Positions 18,901 through 22,933 of a stretch of 64,000 bases of DNA are shown one piece after another. Below the pieces are notes generated by a model. It saw only the letters and a program-made list of their open reading frames with translations, ran no database searches and was not told the DNA's origin. Origin of the DNA: Nocardia sp. NBC_00508 (lineage in GTDB: Bacteria > Actinomycetota > Actinomycetes > Mycobacteriales > Mycobacteriaceae); assembly GCF_036346875.1 (NCBI RefSeq), contig NZ_CP107852.1:6696001-6760000 (forward strand), given 5' to 3'. A program made the position numbers and the translations under genes. How positions within the stretch are numbered: the stretch's first letter is position 1; each line of letters starts with the position of its first letter.

Positions 18901-21084
18901 CATCACGGTGCGCACCGACCGCTCGGCAGCGTCCTGCAGGATCCGGCGCACCGCCTCCACCGTTCCGGAGACGACGAACTGACCGGGTCCGTTGACCGCC
19001 GCCACGGCCACATCCGACGTCAGAGCGCCCAGCAGCCCGTCGAACTCTTCGGGTTTGCCGAAGACCGCCGCCATCGCACCTTGCCGCGTAACGCTCTGCA
19101 TCAGCCGACCGCGCTCAGCCGCCAGGCGCAGCCCGGCCTCCAGGTCGAGAACTCCCGCGACGGTCGCGGCCACCAGCTCGCCGAGGCTGTGTCCGAGCAC
19201 GATATCGGGGCGAACGCCGCACGCCGCCCACAGTTCGGCACACGCCCATTCGATCGCGAACAGCGCAGGTTGCGCATACTCGGTGCGGGTCAGCACCTCG
19301 TCGTTCGCGTCGAACAACACCGACCGCAAACGCATCCCGCCGGGCAGTGGTCCCAGGAGATCGTCACAGCGGTCGAGTGCCGCGCGGAAAACCGGATACC
19401 CGCGGTCCAGCGCCGCTCCCATCCCCGCGTACTGCGCGCCCTGCCCCGTGAACAGCATCGCGACCCGCGGTTTCCCCGAACTCGAATCGGTCGAACGGCC
19501 AGACGGCCCTGCGAGTCTTCGCGCCGCCTCCGCGGTCGTCGGTGCCACGACCGCACGTCGGTGCCCAAAATGCGAGCGCCCCAGCGCCGCGGTGGCGGCG
19601 ATGTCGGCGAGTGGCAGCTGCCTCTGGTCCAGATGCTGGACGTAGCGCCGGGACAGCGCGTCGAGCGCAGAGCTGGTCCGGGCCGAAAGGACAAGCAGCG
19701 CAGGCTCTCGAGGGTCCACGGTCGGCGCGGATTCGGGCGCCTGCTCCAGCAGCACATGCGCATTGGTACCGGCGAACCCGAATGAGCTCACCCCCGCCAG
19801 CCGTGGCCGGTCGGTGCGGGGCCACGCGACATCCTGGTTCGGCACCGCCAGAGCCGTGCCGTCGAGCACGATCTTGGGGTTCATCGTGGCGAAATCGTGC
19901 TGGCGCGGGATGCGTTCGTGCTCCAGCTGGAGCACCGCCTTGATCAACCCGGCGACGCCTGCCGCCGCTTCGAGATGACCGATCTGGGATTTGACCGAAC
20001 CGAGCAGACAGACCGACCCGTCCGCGCGCGGAGTGCCGAGCACCTGGGACAGCGCTTCGATTTCGATCGGATCGCCCAGTGGCGTACCGGTGCCGTGTGT
20101 CTCGACGTAGCCGACCTGTTCGGCGGCGCACCCCGCGTCGGCCAGCGCGTCACGCAGCAACTCGCGTTGCGCGGTCGGGTTCGGGGCGGTCAGTCCCATG
20201 GAACGACCGTCGTGGTTCACGCTCGAGCCTCGGATGAGCGCCCGGATGGGATCGCCGTCGGCAAGTGCCCTGGACAGCGGTTTCAGGACAATGACACCCG
20301 CACCCTCGCCGCGCACATACCCGTTCGCCCGTGCGTCGAACGGACGACAGTGCCCGTCCGGCGAGAGCGCGCCCATCCGCGCCAGCGCCTCCGAGGTGAG
20401 CTCGGACTGCAGCAGATTCACCCCGCCCGCAAGCGCCACCTCGCACTCCCCCGCGCGCAGACTGCGACACGCCTGATGCACGGCCACCAGCGACGACGAA
20501 CACGCCGTGTCGATCGCCACCGCGGGGCCACGCAGCCCGAGCACGTAGGACACCCGTCCCGCCACAATGCTCGACATCGTTCCGGTGAGCGTGTGCGCAT
20601 CCACCGAGCTCACCCAGTCCGGCGTGATCGTGCGCTGGTACTCCTGCCAGCTGACGCCGAGGAACACGCCGGTGCGTGCCGCGGCGGGACCGTCCGGCGC
20701 CAGTGCGGCGTCTTCCATCGCCTCCCAAGCGACTTCGAGCACCAGCCGCTGCTGCGGGTCCATCGATGCCGCTTCCCGCGGCGCGATACCGAGGAACTCC
20801 GTGTCCATGGCGTCGATCGGCCCGGCGAGCAGACCGGCCCGCCGTCGCGCCCGCCGAGGTGCTGAATCCGCCACCGGCCAACGGGTTTCCGGCACTTCGA
20901 CGATCGCGCCCCGGTCCGAGGAGAGCAGTTCCCAGAACTGCCGCGGGCTGTCGGCGCCGCCGGGAAACCGGCAGCCCATACCGATCACAGCGATCGGTTC
21001 GTGCTGCGGTCGTGCCTCCAACTCCTGAATCCGGCGAAGCGCCCGCGTCAGCAAGACCCGAAGGTCGTACCCATCATCCGCCAT
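1..21084 (-). CDS. Giant modular type I polyketide synthase (partial, C-terminus off window)
   Basis: Codons starting at 21084 stay open to base 1 (7028 codons, no stop), so this is one polypeptide whose C-terminus lies beyond the left edge. After a short N-terminal docking-like helix (residues 5-25, LRVLLTRALRRIQELEA) come KS-AT-DH-KR-ACP, KS-DH-ER-KR-ACP, KS-AT-DH-KR-ACP, KS-KR-ACP and a fifth KS. All KSs keep the nucleophile (DTACSSS or DSACSSS; Cys195 in the first) and HGTGT; the first four also show the K..xGH motif, which for the fifth lies off the window. There is no loading domain, so the chain is presumably received from an upstream synthase protein. Established family logic predicts enoyl, fully reduced, enoyl and hydroxyl beta-carbons for modules 1-4. 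Modules 2 and 4 lack AT. The ATG at 21084 follows GGGTGGCGTGG; an in-frame ATG at 21102 is an alternative. The product is unknown. Confidence 0.97.
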   Translation of the reverse strand, partial: MADDGYDLRVLLTRALRRIQELEARPQHEPIAVIGMGCRFPGGADSPRQFWELLSSDRGAIVEVPETRWPVADSAPRRARRRAGLLAGPIDAMDTEFLGIAPREAASMDPQQRLVLEVAWEAMEDAALAPDGPAAARTGVFLGVSWQEYQRTITPDWVSSVDAHTLTGTMSSIVAGRVSYVLGLRGPAVAIDTACSSSLVAVHQACRSLRAGECEVALAGGVNLLQSELTSEALARMGALSPDGHCRPFDARANGYVRGEGAGVIVLKPLSRALADGDPIRALIRGSSVNHDGRSMGLTAPNPTAQRELLRDALADAGCAAEQVGYVETHGTGTPLGDPIEIEALSQVLGTPRADGSVCLLGSVKSQIGHLEAAAGVAGLIKAVLQLEHERIPRQHDFATMNPKIVLDGTALAVPNQDVAWPRTDRPRLAGVSSFGFAGTNAHVLLEQAPESAPTVDPREPALLVLSARTSSALDALSRRYVQHLDQRQLPLADIAATAALGRSHFGHRRAVVAPTTAEAARRLAGPSGRSTDSSSGKPRVAMLFTGQGAQYAGMGAALDRGYPVFRAALDRCDDLLGPLPGGMRLRSVLFDANDEVLTRTEYAQPALFAIEWACAELWAACGVRPDIVLGHSLGELVAATVAGVLDLEAGLRLAAERGRLMQSVTRQGAMAAVFGKPEEFDGLLGALTSDVAVAAVNGPGQFVVSGTVEAVRRILQDAAERSVRTVMLSGSTAFHSPLLDPILDEFEARVAELVPAPRPAAIPLVSNVTGMRTEARVDAAYWRAHARGTVRFADGVRSVADFGVDAYLEVGPHPVLLEFGRQADPDALWVPSMRRTSTDDEVLLTGLGEMYCAGADIDWSSVVPREARRRNGLPTYPFERERVTVPIAGTSSNTGYLAEHRFQGRAVVPAAYLALRALRAAGEADRELVDFVAARPVPLEELADPVVSGADGRIDVRFQVDEGVVTAVSGSVQAATSNRPRDSDELTEARRAPSTVWEVADFYRRCADAGLTFGPRFRWITRLQVTDNSVLAELTRPAELAGEPDAALPCLLDAAVQTGLALAVRHSHAAQLPVGIGRLRLSGADAAAKAWALAERTGRTIRITVFDTADAVVCEIDDVWFAESAAAGQSEDRDLASGLVHRPSWVPAATSASGRGPGAALVVGVGQQADRLAAALRAAGTDAVAVERTTDPAVWPDDDRAVVYLADVEADDSADTARTETQFAMGVVQAMARVTSAGPLYLVTVGATGALPGERVRPAAATLWGLGAVVRTELPELGCRLIDLPIGARCDDRRLVDELCSDATDSALALRGRHRYVPRMGPFDNAGGVPRLDRDAAYLITGGRGALGLTAARTLAEAGAGAVVLAGRSAPDARAEREMARIAAPGTRVETATVDVADRNALSGLLARFGSEYPRLAGVVHCAGVLDDAMLIEQTSGHVERVFGGKVAGAWHLHELTAERSLDLFVLFSSVSATVGTAGQGNYAAANAYLDALVRLRLAEGLPAVGIAWGPWAGIGMAGGLSDAARRAWARHGVAELGAEDGARVLRRLLSSEGVVAVYPTAAAASARPEAVADADEKNMESPRDPAELLELVRGHAMTALGRTATVSDRTPLRDLGLDSMMAVELRNALSAELGVRLPATLLFDHPTVAAVSEEIARRGARSARNGGDPRRAAREQAEQRPVTRTSEQLTSSVYPTEPPATPSNYNVLQLTEREPGATPEDYADAIAIIGMGCRYPGDVGGPADLWHLLTTETDAVTEVPAHRWDADAYFDPDPDAEGKTYTRWGGFVDGVEEFDAGFFDISVGEARMLDPQQRLLLETSWEALEHAGYPASRLEGSRTGVFVGLMSNDYAERMARADLAPNAWFGTGNLSSVASGRLSYFFGANGPSLTVDTACSSSLVTVHTAVRSLRSGECDLALAGGATVVLTPSLDIYFARARGLAADGRCKSFDARADGVVWSDGAGVLVLKRLADARRDGDRVLGLVRGSAVNSDGRSQGLSAPNGPAQERVVRAALADAAVEAAEIDYVETHGTGTALGDPIEVNALASVLGDGRTEAAPLWIGSVKSNLGHTQAAAGIANIIKVIESMRHERIPASLHFRSGNPHIDWDSVAVRVVAEERSWRRSGRPRRAGVSAFGISGTNAHVVIEEAPPVLEAHPVDHSGPHLLVLSAKSADALRELAARYRDFVAAHPEIGLADVCASAALGRTHFDERVAITFDTAAQVRAALDNVASGMTASGSVADPAESGAAGDLARRYVSGAEIDWGEVYSGRSRRHVDLPTYPFQRKRHWLELASRPDAAPSSRTLRIAPEMFAGHRLRGVPTVPAAWLCTQLSDIAAELPGTWAVTQLRLVTPFEVTTEGSVRVTLDPGSDGYGVRFVRADGTSIADAKLAVAEAVSSDRPDEGAALPDADAGVWPAYYEKLARLGLHLDADHRCAIEFRRISDTEAEAVFRLPEHDPATLDPILLDACLHSVVLTGASADALFLPSAIDRAQLFGRPTVGDTTVGCRVRVIERGGRVVVGDATLRSASGRLLARLTGVCLLAANTEAAPETGAADGDSSRLERLLHHVEWVPAEKDGPVPGESAGRWLIFSDGAVGDTVAAGLAARAAQTVVVRPEDIDGPASPIYSGTVDPSSVHGIIFAWTAAAAQTRIDAALRLARALDAAGRPPTALWLLTVNAQHVAAADRPDPDQALLWGFGRTLATEHPEFGCRLLDVSGESTDGALIAEGMLGGREAGEFAIRDGRWLVARLAKGPAPAEDYRLVAHRSGEFDRLRLDSGARRAPGAGEVEIAVAATGLNAHDIWVAAGLHPDAAAALGSECAGRIVAVGAGVEGLAVGDRVVALASGSFAGYVTVDQRLVASLPGHLSFAEGATIPVAFTTAWYALFDVGALRAGDRVLVHAPADGIGMAAVQLAAHAGAQVFATAALRRWADNAGLNVTPIETWRDHELAEHVQVATAGRGLDVVVHALGSDIAAPGSEIVCAGGRFVNVIDPMQTRVSRHHDLDHREFDPAAVDPQRLGAILRTVMALFEQAALHALPHATHGIDQAAKAFRAMAQRHHPGRVVLLGRDARPAAIGRNDRLTDGTYLVTGGFGGLGAAAARWLAARGAGHLVLVGRRAPDAAGSRLLESLRASGVRVAARQADVSDRAAVAALLRSIEQTGFPPLRGVVHCAGVLDDGVVTEQSWSRFETVLGPKYHAARHLDELTRDQPLDLFVAYSSVAGVLGTPGQANYAAANAALDALAWRRRAEGLPALSIAWGPFADVGMAADRTDIAARLTRRGLPPLYERDAATALDHLVRLDSTTPGVFDFVPQRWYTNPRRLVTASTTTVPATSAAIARGISRQPTTVPQSRASNDSAAWETIVQRVAMRVLDRGSELDPDLPLHDTGVDSLTGMELRAALAAEIGMPLPAGLVFDYPTVRDIARFLQRKGAPAPTTGAEATGPGGVPAVESAVGESTVSGALKPPRPATPGSLISATTEPVSAAAEAPISATASPMPAAAEPPVWATPEPPISAAPERTMSAAPERTISAAPEPSVSFGAENPAWARASEPEAIARAVPTEVASDDSDELETDDPIVIVGMSCRFPGGVRTPEEFWELLWQGRDAITEVPSQRWDIDAYYDPDPAALGTMYTRWGGFVDGADEFDPAFFGIGAAEARAMDPQQRMLLETSWEALERSGRAPGGLAGSSTGVFVGLCFSEYPGTPAQATDPATIGAYSVIGSAPSVAAGRLAYALGLQGPAVTLDTACSSSLVALQSAADGLRAGRCDLALVGGVNLQLAPETTIGFCRLASLSPDGRSRAFDADANGYVRADGCGVLVLTRLSEARRNGDQVLAVVRGVAVNHDGRSNGLTAPNGPAQQRVIADALARAGVRPDAVDYVETHGTGTPLGDPIEATALAEVYGAGRMRPLLIGSVKTNIGHTEGAAGVAGVIKAVLMLQHGRIPPSLHFHTPNPLIDWAGMPLEVVREAREWPRTGNEPTIGVSSFGMSGTNAHVILAQGDPTLVRQPDTPTAQVLVLSARNEAALTAAAQHWADETSSARGDFGDLAYTSATARTHFEERLAVVAETGAVAARRLRDKPMIRGRVERAATPKVALLFTGQGAQYRGMARELFDTEPVFHDALRRCDAVLGPIEDGIGLLDALYGDHDDADLLRRTVFTQPTLFAVEWALWELWRAWGITPYAVLGHSVGEYVAACAAGAMTMEDALRLIAVRGRLMQRLPDGGGMLAVDASAEQVAPLMARCGPAVSIAGYNGPAQVVVAGPRSALDLLRDDLSTSGIRATALTVSHAFHSAAMDPILDDLAAAAARTPMTDPVIPLVSNLTGAPLHAGELTPDYWIRHARRPVRFAQSMHAMAELGMDTFLELGPQPTLSTLGGRVLGDSARFAASLRRGRGDRETLMTALAQLYVRGVPVDWEQVHRPHSRRKVLAPTYPFQRQRYWVEPRADAPAVSASTRRGLPVRNDRSGGAIEFDLTLGPDRPRYLADHVVDRDVVVPGAWFVATIAAAAHEVAAGAVVAIDDLVITSGLTLTGPQPVRVRFEPSTEGFAVLVTAETDEGPRTHARARVLAGQHRLPAGPDRADILGRCPDHLAGADFYALLATAGLPYGPAFRRVVDVRVGAREALVRLSDPDTDAGPGMVHPALLDAAFQATYAAMSPRAGDHTWVPFAVDRVLVPAGAGTVRFGHVRVVEQTPQLCVADVRLLDEEGRPVLVAEGLRVMRTPTPDPTQRPPGHTAQDRFASDVYRIAWRDAESALSGAAAGRWLVFGAGGFADTLAEALRARGADCVLARPGRGFAFRAEDEFEVDLGVPAAVRALLGAVSDGRTPLRGIVSTVALSPDDAPAPVRAESLLVGALHLVQAAALAGEPAVWVLTRAGQRVDPSDRVAPEQSALWGFARSAQLEHREMGCRVIDLDQQATADAVVDTLVAPSGPRQLALRAGRRWVPRLVPLGALGGGAATLSGVGGTVLITGGLGGVGLLLARWLVDRGWPELVLAGRSAPDAQAESVIAELRGRGARISVRSLDVSDRDAVAATLEWIDRALPPLAGVVHLAGVLDDGVVAEQTAARVGRVLAPKTFGAWHLHELTASRSLRFFVLFSSAAGVVGLPGQSSYGAANAFLDGLAELRHAAGAPALSIAWGPWADTGMMGRLTSGAVRRLAERGYGLSDHERDFETLSHLLDSAMAGAVTALALLLPAVQEAGPDAPDVLLDVVAPVPPSIENHSATADVTGLAAEMEALVRRCLGLGSDTDLDRPLHELGLDSVAALEIRDELSRKSGHRLPATLAFEYPTPRAVLDLLVQLGTTRAPAPPSTEVHGDSPLRAAARTPAPATNGAPNHRQLRNEPATNGAAGHRRLGNEASQQRTPEPPSNQRPAATDRASADSATFHAAPGSVTGSGSGHHVEAVGDIAIVGVSGRYPGADGLDEYWRVLLEGRDCITEIPLERWDHSRYFVPDRHNPYTSYTKWGGFLDDVDCFDPLFFAISPREAEVLDPQERLFLQTAWAALEDAGHTRADLARGGLRPEEAGVFVGVMWGTYQMFGAEESRLGRGTLPGSTFWSIPNRVSHALDFQGPSIAVDTACSSSLTALHLACQSLRTGECRLAVVGGVNLSLHPYKFVALSQGQFASTDGRCRSFGVGGDGYVAGEGVGAMVLRPLADAEADGDTIYGVIKGTAVNHGGRVNGFTVPNPAVQAAVIRSALRAGGVDPASVSYIEAHGTGTALGDPIEIAGLAKVFGDTGVAQLPIGSVKSNVGHLEAAAGVAALTKVLLQLRHETIVPSLHATPANPNIDFAATPFRIPTSPLPWPSGDPARPRRATVSSFGAGGANANVVIEEYVDRRPQTRFSGGQVVPVSARDSDRLVDYVAALDRFLAGQQPNLADLAYTMQVGRQPGRARAAFVARDIDQLRAAVRAWVDDVPGARGCRDAAEDSRLARWLGGGDIDWGAVRDPGTRRRIPAPTYPFARERYWIPDVAPVPESTPAQLVHATPTTSVQAQPVQSTPVHPSAPATESAPVRQPARPASMHQPTPIPLPTLTAQSATVQQPPSAQPAFTAQPAPTAGPAPTTQPAALQQPAPAAGPGTARQLAWTDRRLLVPVWRELPLPAGDLRSRRTLVVYDARTSHALVEALTAATGDPGRLIRVSEAPVELHRDDFDAGARLGRGSMARYPDTDCVIDLCDLAPAPGGLLTGDLGRMGFYQGVIEARADSLALIHLTAGHPGADGPESAPLGGLAAALAEEIRGVRTRSVHLVAEHDAAGADAARLLEILGAECAADDGAPRVRYRGGVREAVEFEDAIARDGLVIDPARTYVVTGGTRGLGAEFAAALVERGARRLAILGREPLPPETEWDRVAAGSGPEADKVRRLVTLRDRGVAMRTYFGSLADEAALTGFFGQVRRELGPIGGVLHCAGSVSTESPAFVRKTGPAVATVLAPKLAGTAVLADVLAADRPDFFVLFSSVSAVLPGLAVGLSDYAMANAHLDRFAEAQHAAGRTWFRSINWPSFRDTGFGEVTSAAYRATGLPALTAAEGFDLLDAVLGLPGTPVVLPYHGAALHLSTRASQSAVAVRPAAPTPAAHPAPNGSGQAYEELLRIFSDELKLAPARFEGDKRFEEYGADSVLIASAVRRIEQVVGQPFDPALVLEFPTLDALAGLLIEQFPERFAAAPQPDSPHRPNAATTRRDDPVPPRAAATTWSADARRGRAAEPVAVVGIGCRLPGGDDPDSFWRMLAAGRSGIREVDPARWDPARFYRPTGGPGLANSKWGGFVDGIDLFDPDYFGVSDELAWQMDPLQRLLLETSVLATADAGYRREELAGKRVGVYAGSRAANYFNRIPVADRHTIIGIGQNFIAARISDYFDWHAGNVVLDSACSSSLLSVHLACQALRAGEVDAALAGGVEVLLDEMPFVTLSAAGVLSPNGRCATFSEDADGFVPGEGAALLLLKRFDDALADGDRIYAVLRGSAIGNDGHTMGITTPNMRAQIEVVTAALEAAGMSPDALSYLEAHGTGTMIGDPIELKGLATVLGD
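1100..4865 (-). other. PKS module 4: KS-KR-ACP, AT absent, trans-AT-like
   Basis: KS about 4865-3600 with DTACSSS, EAHGTGT and KSNVGH, and with features resembling trans-AT KSs (FFAISPREAE, DPQERLFLQ, FGAGGANAN). No AT follows: LADLAYTMQVGR and a short adaptor pass directly to PTYPFARERYW. A Pro/Gln/Ala/Thr-rich linker (about 3175-2850) precedes a KR (about 2860-1540) with TGGTRGLG and Tyr in SDYAMANAH but no LDD motif. The ACP (about 1330-1110) reads EYGADSV. The style differs from modules 1-3, so this module may have a separate evolutionary origin. Confidence 0.88.
5170..10345 (-). other. PKS module 3: KS-AT-DH-KR-ACP
   Basis: KS about 10345-9080 (DTACSSS, VETHGTGT, KTNIGH). AT about 8795-7870 with GHSVGE near 8510 and SHAFH, the malonyl-CoA signature. 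DH about 7640-6960 with HVVDRDVVVP, where the usual Gly of HxxxGxxxxP is Arg, plus LLDAAFQ. KR about 6190-5590 with TGGLGGVG, VLDD and Tyr in QSSYGAANAF. ACP about 5390-5170 with LGLDSV. A beta-double bond is predicted if the DH tolerates the Gly substitution. Confidence 0.92.
10470..10690 (-). repeat. 24-bp tandem repeat in the inter-module linker of the PKS
   Basis: Repeated units of the type GTTCCGGCGCGGCCGA followed by 8 variable bases, in about nine increasingly degenerate copies. On the coding strand they give an eight-residue repeat like SAAPERTM / SAAPERTI in the linker between the ACP of module 2 and the KS of module 3. Probably a slippage-prone flexible tether. Confidence 0.75.
10800..15915 (-). 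other. PKS module 2: KS-DH-ER-KR-ACP, AT absent
   Basis: KS about 15915-14640 with DTACSSS near 15400. Then comes only about 130 residues: the normal KS-AT linker (LLVLSAKSADALRELAARY) runs straight into the normal post-AT linker (LPTYPFQRKRHWLEL near 14220), with no GHSxG between. DH about 14170-13560 has HRLRGVPTVP and LLDACLH. ER about 12810-11860 has a cofactor loop reading HAPADGIGMAAVQLA, where GG is replaced by DG. KR about 11830-11200 has VLDD and Tyr in ANYAAANA. ACP about 11010-10800 has GVDSL. Retention of both AT-flanking linkers suggests that an AT was precisely lost. Malonyl supply must then come in trans or from another module; this is inference. Confidence 0.9.
16110..21006 (-). 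other. PKS module 1: KS-AT-DH-KR-ACP
   Basis: KS about 21006-19740 with DTACSSS at 20511-20491. AT about 19460-18560 with GHSLGE near 19190 and TAFH in place of the malonyl HAFH or methylmalonyl YASH signature, so the extender unit is uncertain. DH about 18410-17690 with HRFQGRAVVP (HxxxGxxxxP) and LDAAVQ. KR about 17640-16520 with TGGRGALG, an LDD motif (B-type in the family convention) and catalytic Tyr in GNYAAANAY. ACP about 16340-16110 with GLDSM. All catalytic residues I can see are present, so an active module giving a double bond is inferred. Confidence 0.92.
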
Positions 21085-21254
21085 CTGCCACGCCACCCAC
21101 ATCGTGCAAAGTTGTGACGTGGAACATACGACGACCCCGGTTTGCCGTCAATTACCGGCTGTATGCACAAAATTAACTAAAGTTACCAACTAGTAGCTTG
21201 ATCTTCTCTCGATGATGTTGCCAGAATGAAACATTCACTTTTGAAGGATTCATT
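21085..21254 (-). promoter_or_regulatory. AT-rich leader of the PKS gene with inverted repeats
   Basis: This 170-bp gap between HxlR and the PKS is markedly AT-richer than its surroundings. It has TAACT-AA-AGTTA at 21174-21185 and GAATG-AAA-CATTC at 21224-21236. Both look operator-like and would suit control of the PKS. Which protein binds is unknown; the adjacent HxlR is the nearest candidate. Confidence 0.4.
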
Positions 21255-21611
21255 TCAGGCGCCCTGATGCACCCGTTCCGCGCCGATCCGATCGATCCGG
21301 TCGCGACCCCACGCACCCAGTGGCTCGAGCGCGGCGTTGAGCGCGACACCGAGGTCGGTCAGCCGGTATTCGACCCGCGGCGGGACCTCGCGGTAGACGG
21401 TCCGGGCGACGATGCCGTCTTCCTCCAGTTCACGCAGCTGCTGGATCAGCATCTTCTCCGAGACGCCCGGCAACCCTTTGCGCAGTTCGCCGAAGCGCCG
21501 CACGCCGAAGTTCTCCAGCTCCCACAGGATCAGCGCCTTCCATTTGCCGCCGACCACATCCATCGCGGCGTCGATACCGCAGAAGTATGGCCCTGATCGC
21601 TTCGCACCCAT
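21255..21611 (-). CDS. HxlR-family transcriptional regulator
   Basis: 118 residues, the usual length for the MarR-like winged-helix HxlR family. The N-terminal CGIDAAMDVVGGKWK, GVRRFGELRKGLPGVSEKML and REVPPRVEYRLTDLG are the family hallmarks, including the conserved Cys at residue 11. The ATG at 21611 is preceded by GAGAGGA. It is divergent from the oxidoreductase at 21754 and lies directly upstream of the PKS on the same strand, so it may control either. HxlR proteins typically respond to thiol-reactive aldehydes or electrophiles; the signal here is not visible. Confidence 0.93.
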   Translation of the reverse strand: MGAKRSGPYFCGIDAAMDVVGGKWKALILWELENFGVRRFGELRKGLPGVSEKMLIQQLRELEEDGIVARTVYREVPPRVEYRLTDLGVALNAALEPLGAWGRDRIDRIGAERVHQGA

Positions 21612-21636
21612 CGTGCATCCTCTCTACCTGTTCCCA

Positions 21637-21674
21637 TACCAAATGGTAAGTACCAGACAAATTAGTAGGTACTT
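21637..21674. promoter_or_regulatory. Probable HxlR operator in the divergent promoter region
   Basis: Two symmetric elements lie in the 142-bp HxlR/oxidoreductase intergenic region: TACC-AAAT-GGTA (21637-21648) and AAGTACC (21648-21654) paired with GGTACTT (21668-21674) over a 13-bp spacer. Dyads beside a divergent regulator gene are typical autoregulatory operators. Binding is inferred. Confidence 0.55.
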
Positions 21675-21753
21675 GTCGACTCGCCGGGTACCGAGCAATC
21701 TTGGTTGCGGCGCGCTGACCAGGACGTTCTCGACCCAAGGAGTTGAACCCGCA

Positions 21754-22626
21754 ATGGCGGAAACCACGAACACCCCGGTAACCATCCTGGGACTGGGCGC
21801 AATGGGCCAGGCCCTGGCCGCGACCCTGCTGAAGGCAGGCCTGCCGATAACGGTGTGGAACCGCACCTCCGGTAAGGACGCGGAAATCGTCGCCGCCGGA
21901 GCTGTCGGCGTCGCGACCGTCGAGGAGGCGATCAGCGCGGGTGGCCCGATCATCGCCGTCCTGCTCGACCACGCTTCGGTTCACGCCACCCTCGACCCGG
22001 TGGCCGACCGGTTGGCGGGGCGGCAGCTGATCAACCTGACCACCACCGCACCGGGCGAGGCTCGTGAACTCGCCAGCTGGGCGGTCGGGCACGACATCGC
22101 CTACCTCGACGGCGGCATCATGGCGGTGCCGTCCATGATCGGCCAGCCCGGCGCCTCGATCCTCTACAGTGGCTCGCAGACCGTCTTCGACACTCACCGC
22201 GAGACGCTCGAATTGCTCGCCGCCGCAGAGTACTTCGGCGACGACGCCGGCTTCGCGTCGACCTACGATTTCGCCCTGCTCGCCGCGATGTACGCCATGT
22301 TCGGCGGCTTCCTGCACGGCGCCGCCATGATGCGTTCGGTCGGCGTACCTGCCGCCGAGTTCGCCCAGCGTGCCGCCGCATGGGTCACCGCGATGACCCA
22401 GACACTCCCGCTGCAAGGCCAGGCCATCGATGCCGCCGACTACACCGGCTCGTCCATCCAACCCATCACCTTCCACAAGGCGGCACTCGACGCGATCAAC
22501 CGCGCCAGCCGCGATGCGGGCATCGCCCTCGACTTCGTCGCCCCCCTCAAGAACCTCCTCGACCGCCAGGTAGCCGACGGCCACGGCTCCCTAGCCTTCG
22601 AACGCACCTTCGAAGAACTCCACTGA
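21754..22626 (+). CDS. NAD(P)-dependent oxidoreductase, imine-reductase / beta-hydroxyacid-dehydrogenase type
   Basis: 290 residues. An N-terminal Rossmann fold starts VTILGLGAMGQALAATLLKAG (GxGxMG at 13-18), followed by the NRT adenine-ribose segment (VWNRTSGK), and a helical C-terminal domain (ATYD-like AFASTYDFALLAAMYAMF). This architecture fits the 6-phosphogluconate-dehydrogenase-like superfamily, closest in style to imine reductases and reductive aminases. The ATG at 21754 has AAGGAG 13 bases upstream. It is divergent from HxlR and probably repressed by it. The substrate cannot be read from sequence. Confidence 0.88.
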   Translation: MAETTNTPVTILGLGAMGQALAATLLKAGLPITVWNRTSGKDAEIVAAGAVGVATVEEAISAGGPIIAVLLDHASVHATLDPVADRLAGRQLINLTTTAPGEARELASWAVGHDIAYLDGGIMAVPSMIGQPGASILYSGSQTVFDTHRETLELLAAAEYFGDDAGFASTYDFALLAAMYAMFGGFLHGAAMMRSVGVPAAEFAQRAAAWVTAMTQTLPLQGQAIDAADYTGSSIQPITFHKAALDAINRASRDAGIALDFVAPLKNLLDRQVADGHGSLAFERTFEELH

Positions 22627-22760
22627 CCCGCCGCGCGGGCCGCACTGCCCAAACCCAGTCCGGTCCGCGCCGAACCACCCTCCGCAGCCATCCAAGAATC
22701 CCAGTTCAGAGCGCGATTTGGTCCACGCCGAGTGATCCGATAATCTTGCTGAGCACACCG

Positions 22761-22847
22761 GTCCGGGTGGCGGAATGGCAGACGCGCTAGCTTGAGGTGC
22801 TAGTGCCCTTTATCGGGCGTGGGGGTTCAAGTCCCCCTCCGGACACC
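22761..22847 (+). tRNA. tRNA-Leu (anticodon GAG)
   Basis: Acceptor strands GTCCGGG and TCCGGAC pair (last pair G-U). The anticodon stem CTAGC/GCTAG encloses TTGAGGT, giving GAG. A long variable arm (GCCC..GGGC) marks the class II tRNA. The T-arm is GGGGGTTCAAGTCCCCC. The discriminator is A at 22845, followed by CC and then G, so the CCA end is not fully encoded. Confidence 0.95.
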
Positions 22848-22933
22848 GTTTTGTCATGCATCCTCCGCAAATTTGCAGAGGATGCATTCCTTTTTGGGAT
22901 GTGGACGGTGTCCGGAGGGGGTCCGGACACCGT
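22833..22933. repeat. tRNA-Leu 3'-end sequence repeated inverted and direct
   Basis: CCCCCTCCGGACACCGT at the tRNA 3' end (22833-22849) recurs as its exact reverse complement at 22905-22921, then in direct orientation as GTCCGGACACCGT at 22921-22933. GCAAATTTGC also occurs in both segments (about 22867 and 22940). Such duplication of a tRNA 3' end is what integration of tRNA-targeting elements leaves behind. Confidence 0.7.
22856..22895 (+). terminator. Rho-independent-type terminator after tRNA-Leu
   Basis: A 10-bp perfect stem ATGCATCCTC / GAGGATGCAT with a 12-base loop, itself containing GCAAATTTGC, is followed by TCCTTTTT. It lies 9 bases after the tRNA. Confidence 0.75.

Noticed and set aside
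13600..19785. Very long open frame on the plus strand (about 2061 codons) opposite the PKS
   Set aside because: Its translation is Arg/Gly/His-rich and matches nothing, while the minus strand in the same place encodes perfect KS, AT, DH, KR and ACP motifs. It is a high-GC shadow.
21430..22584. 384-codon minus-strand frame opposite the oxidoreductase and HxlR region
   Set aside because: It spans the HxlR start and the divergent promoter; the plus-strand GxGxMG oxidoreductase is the real gene.
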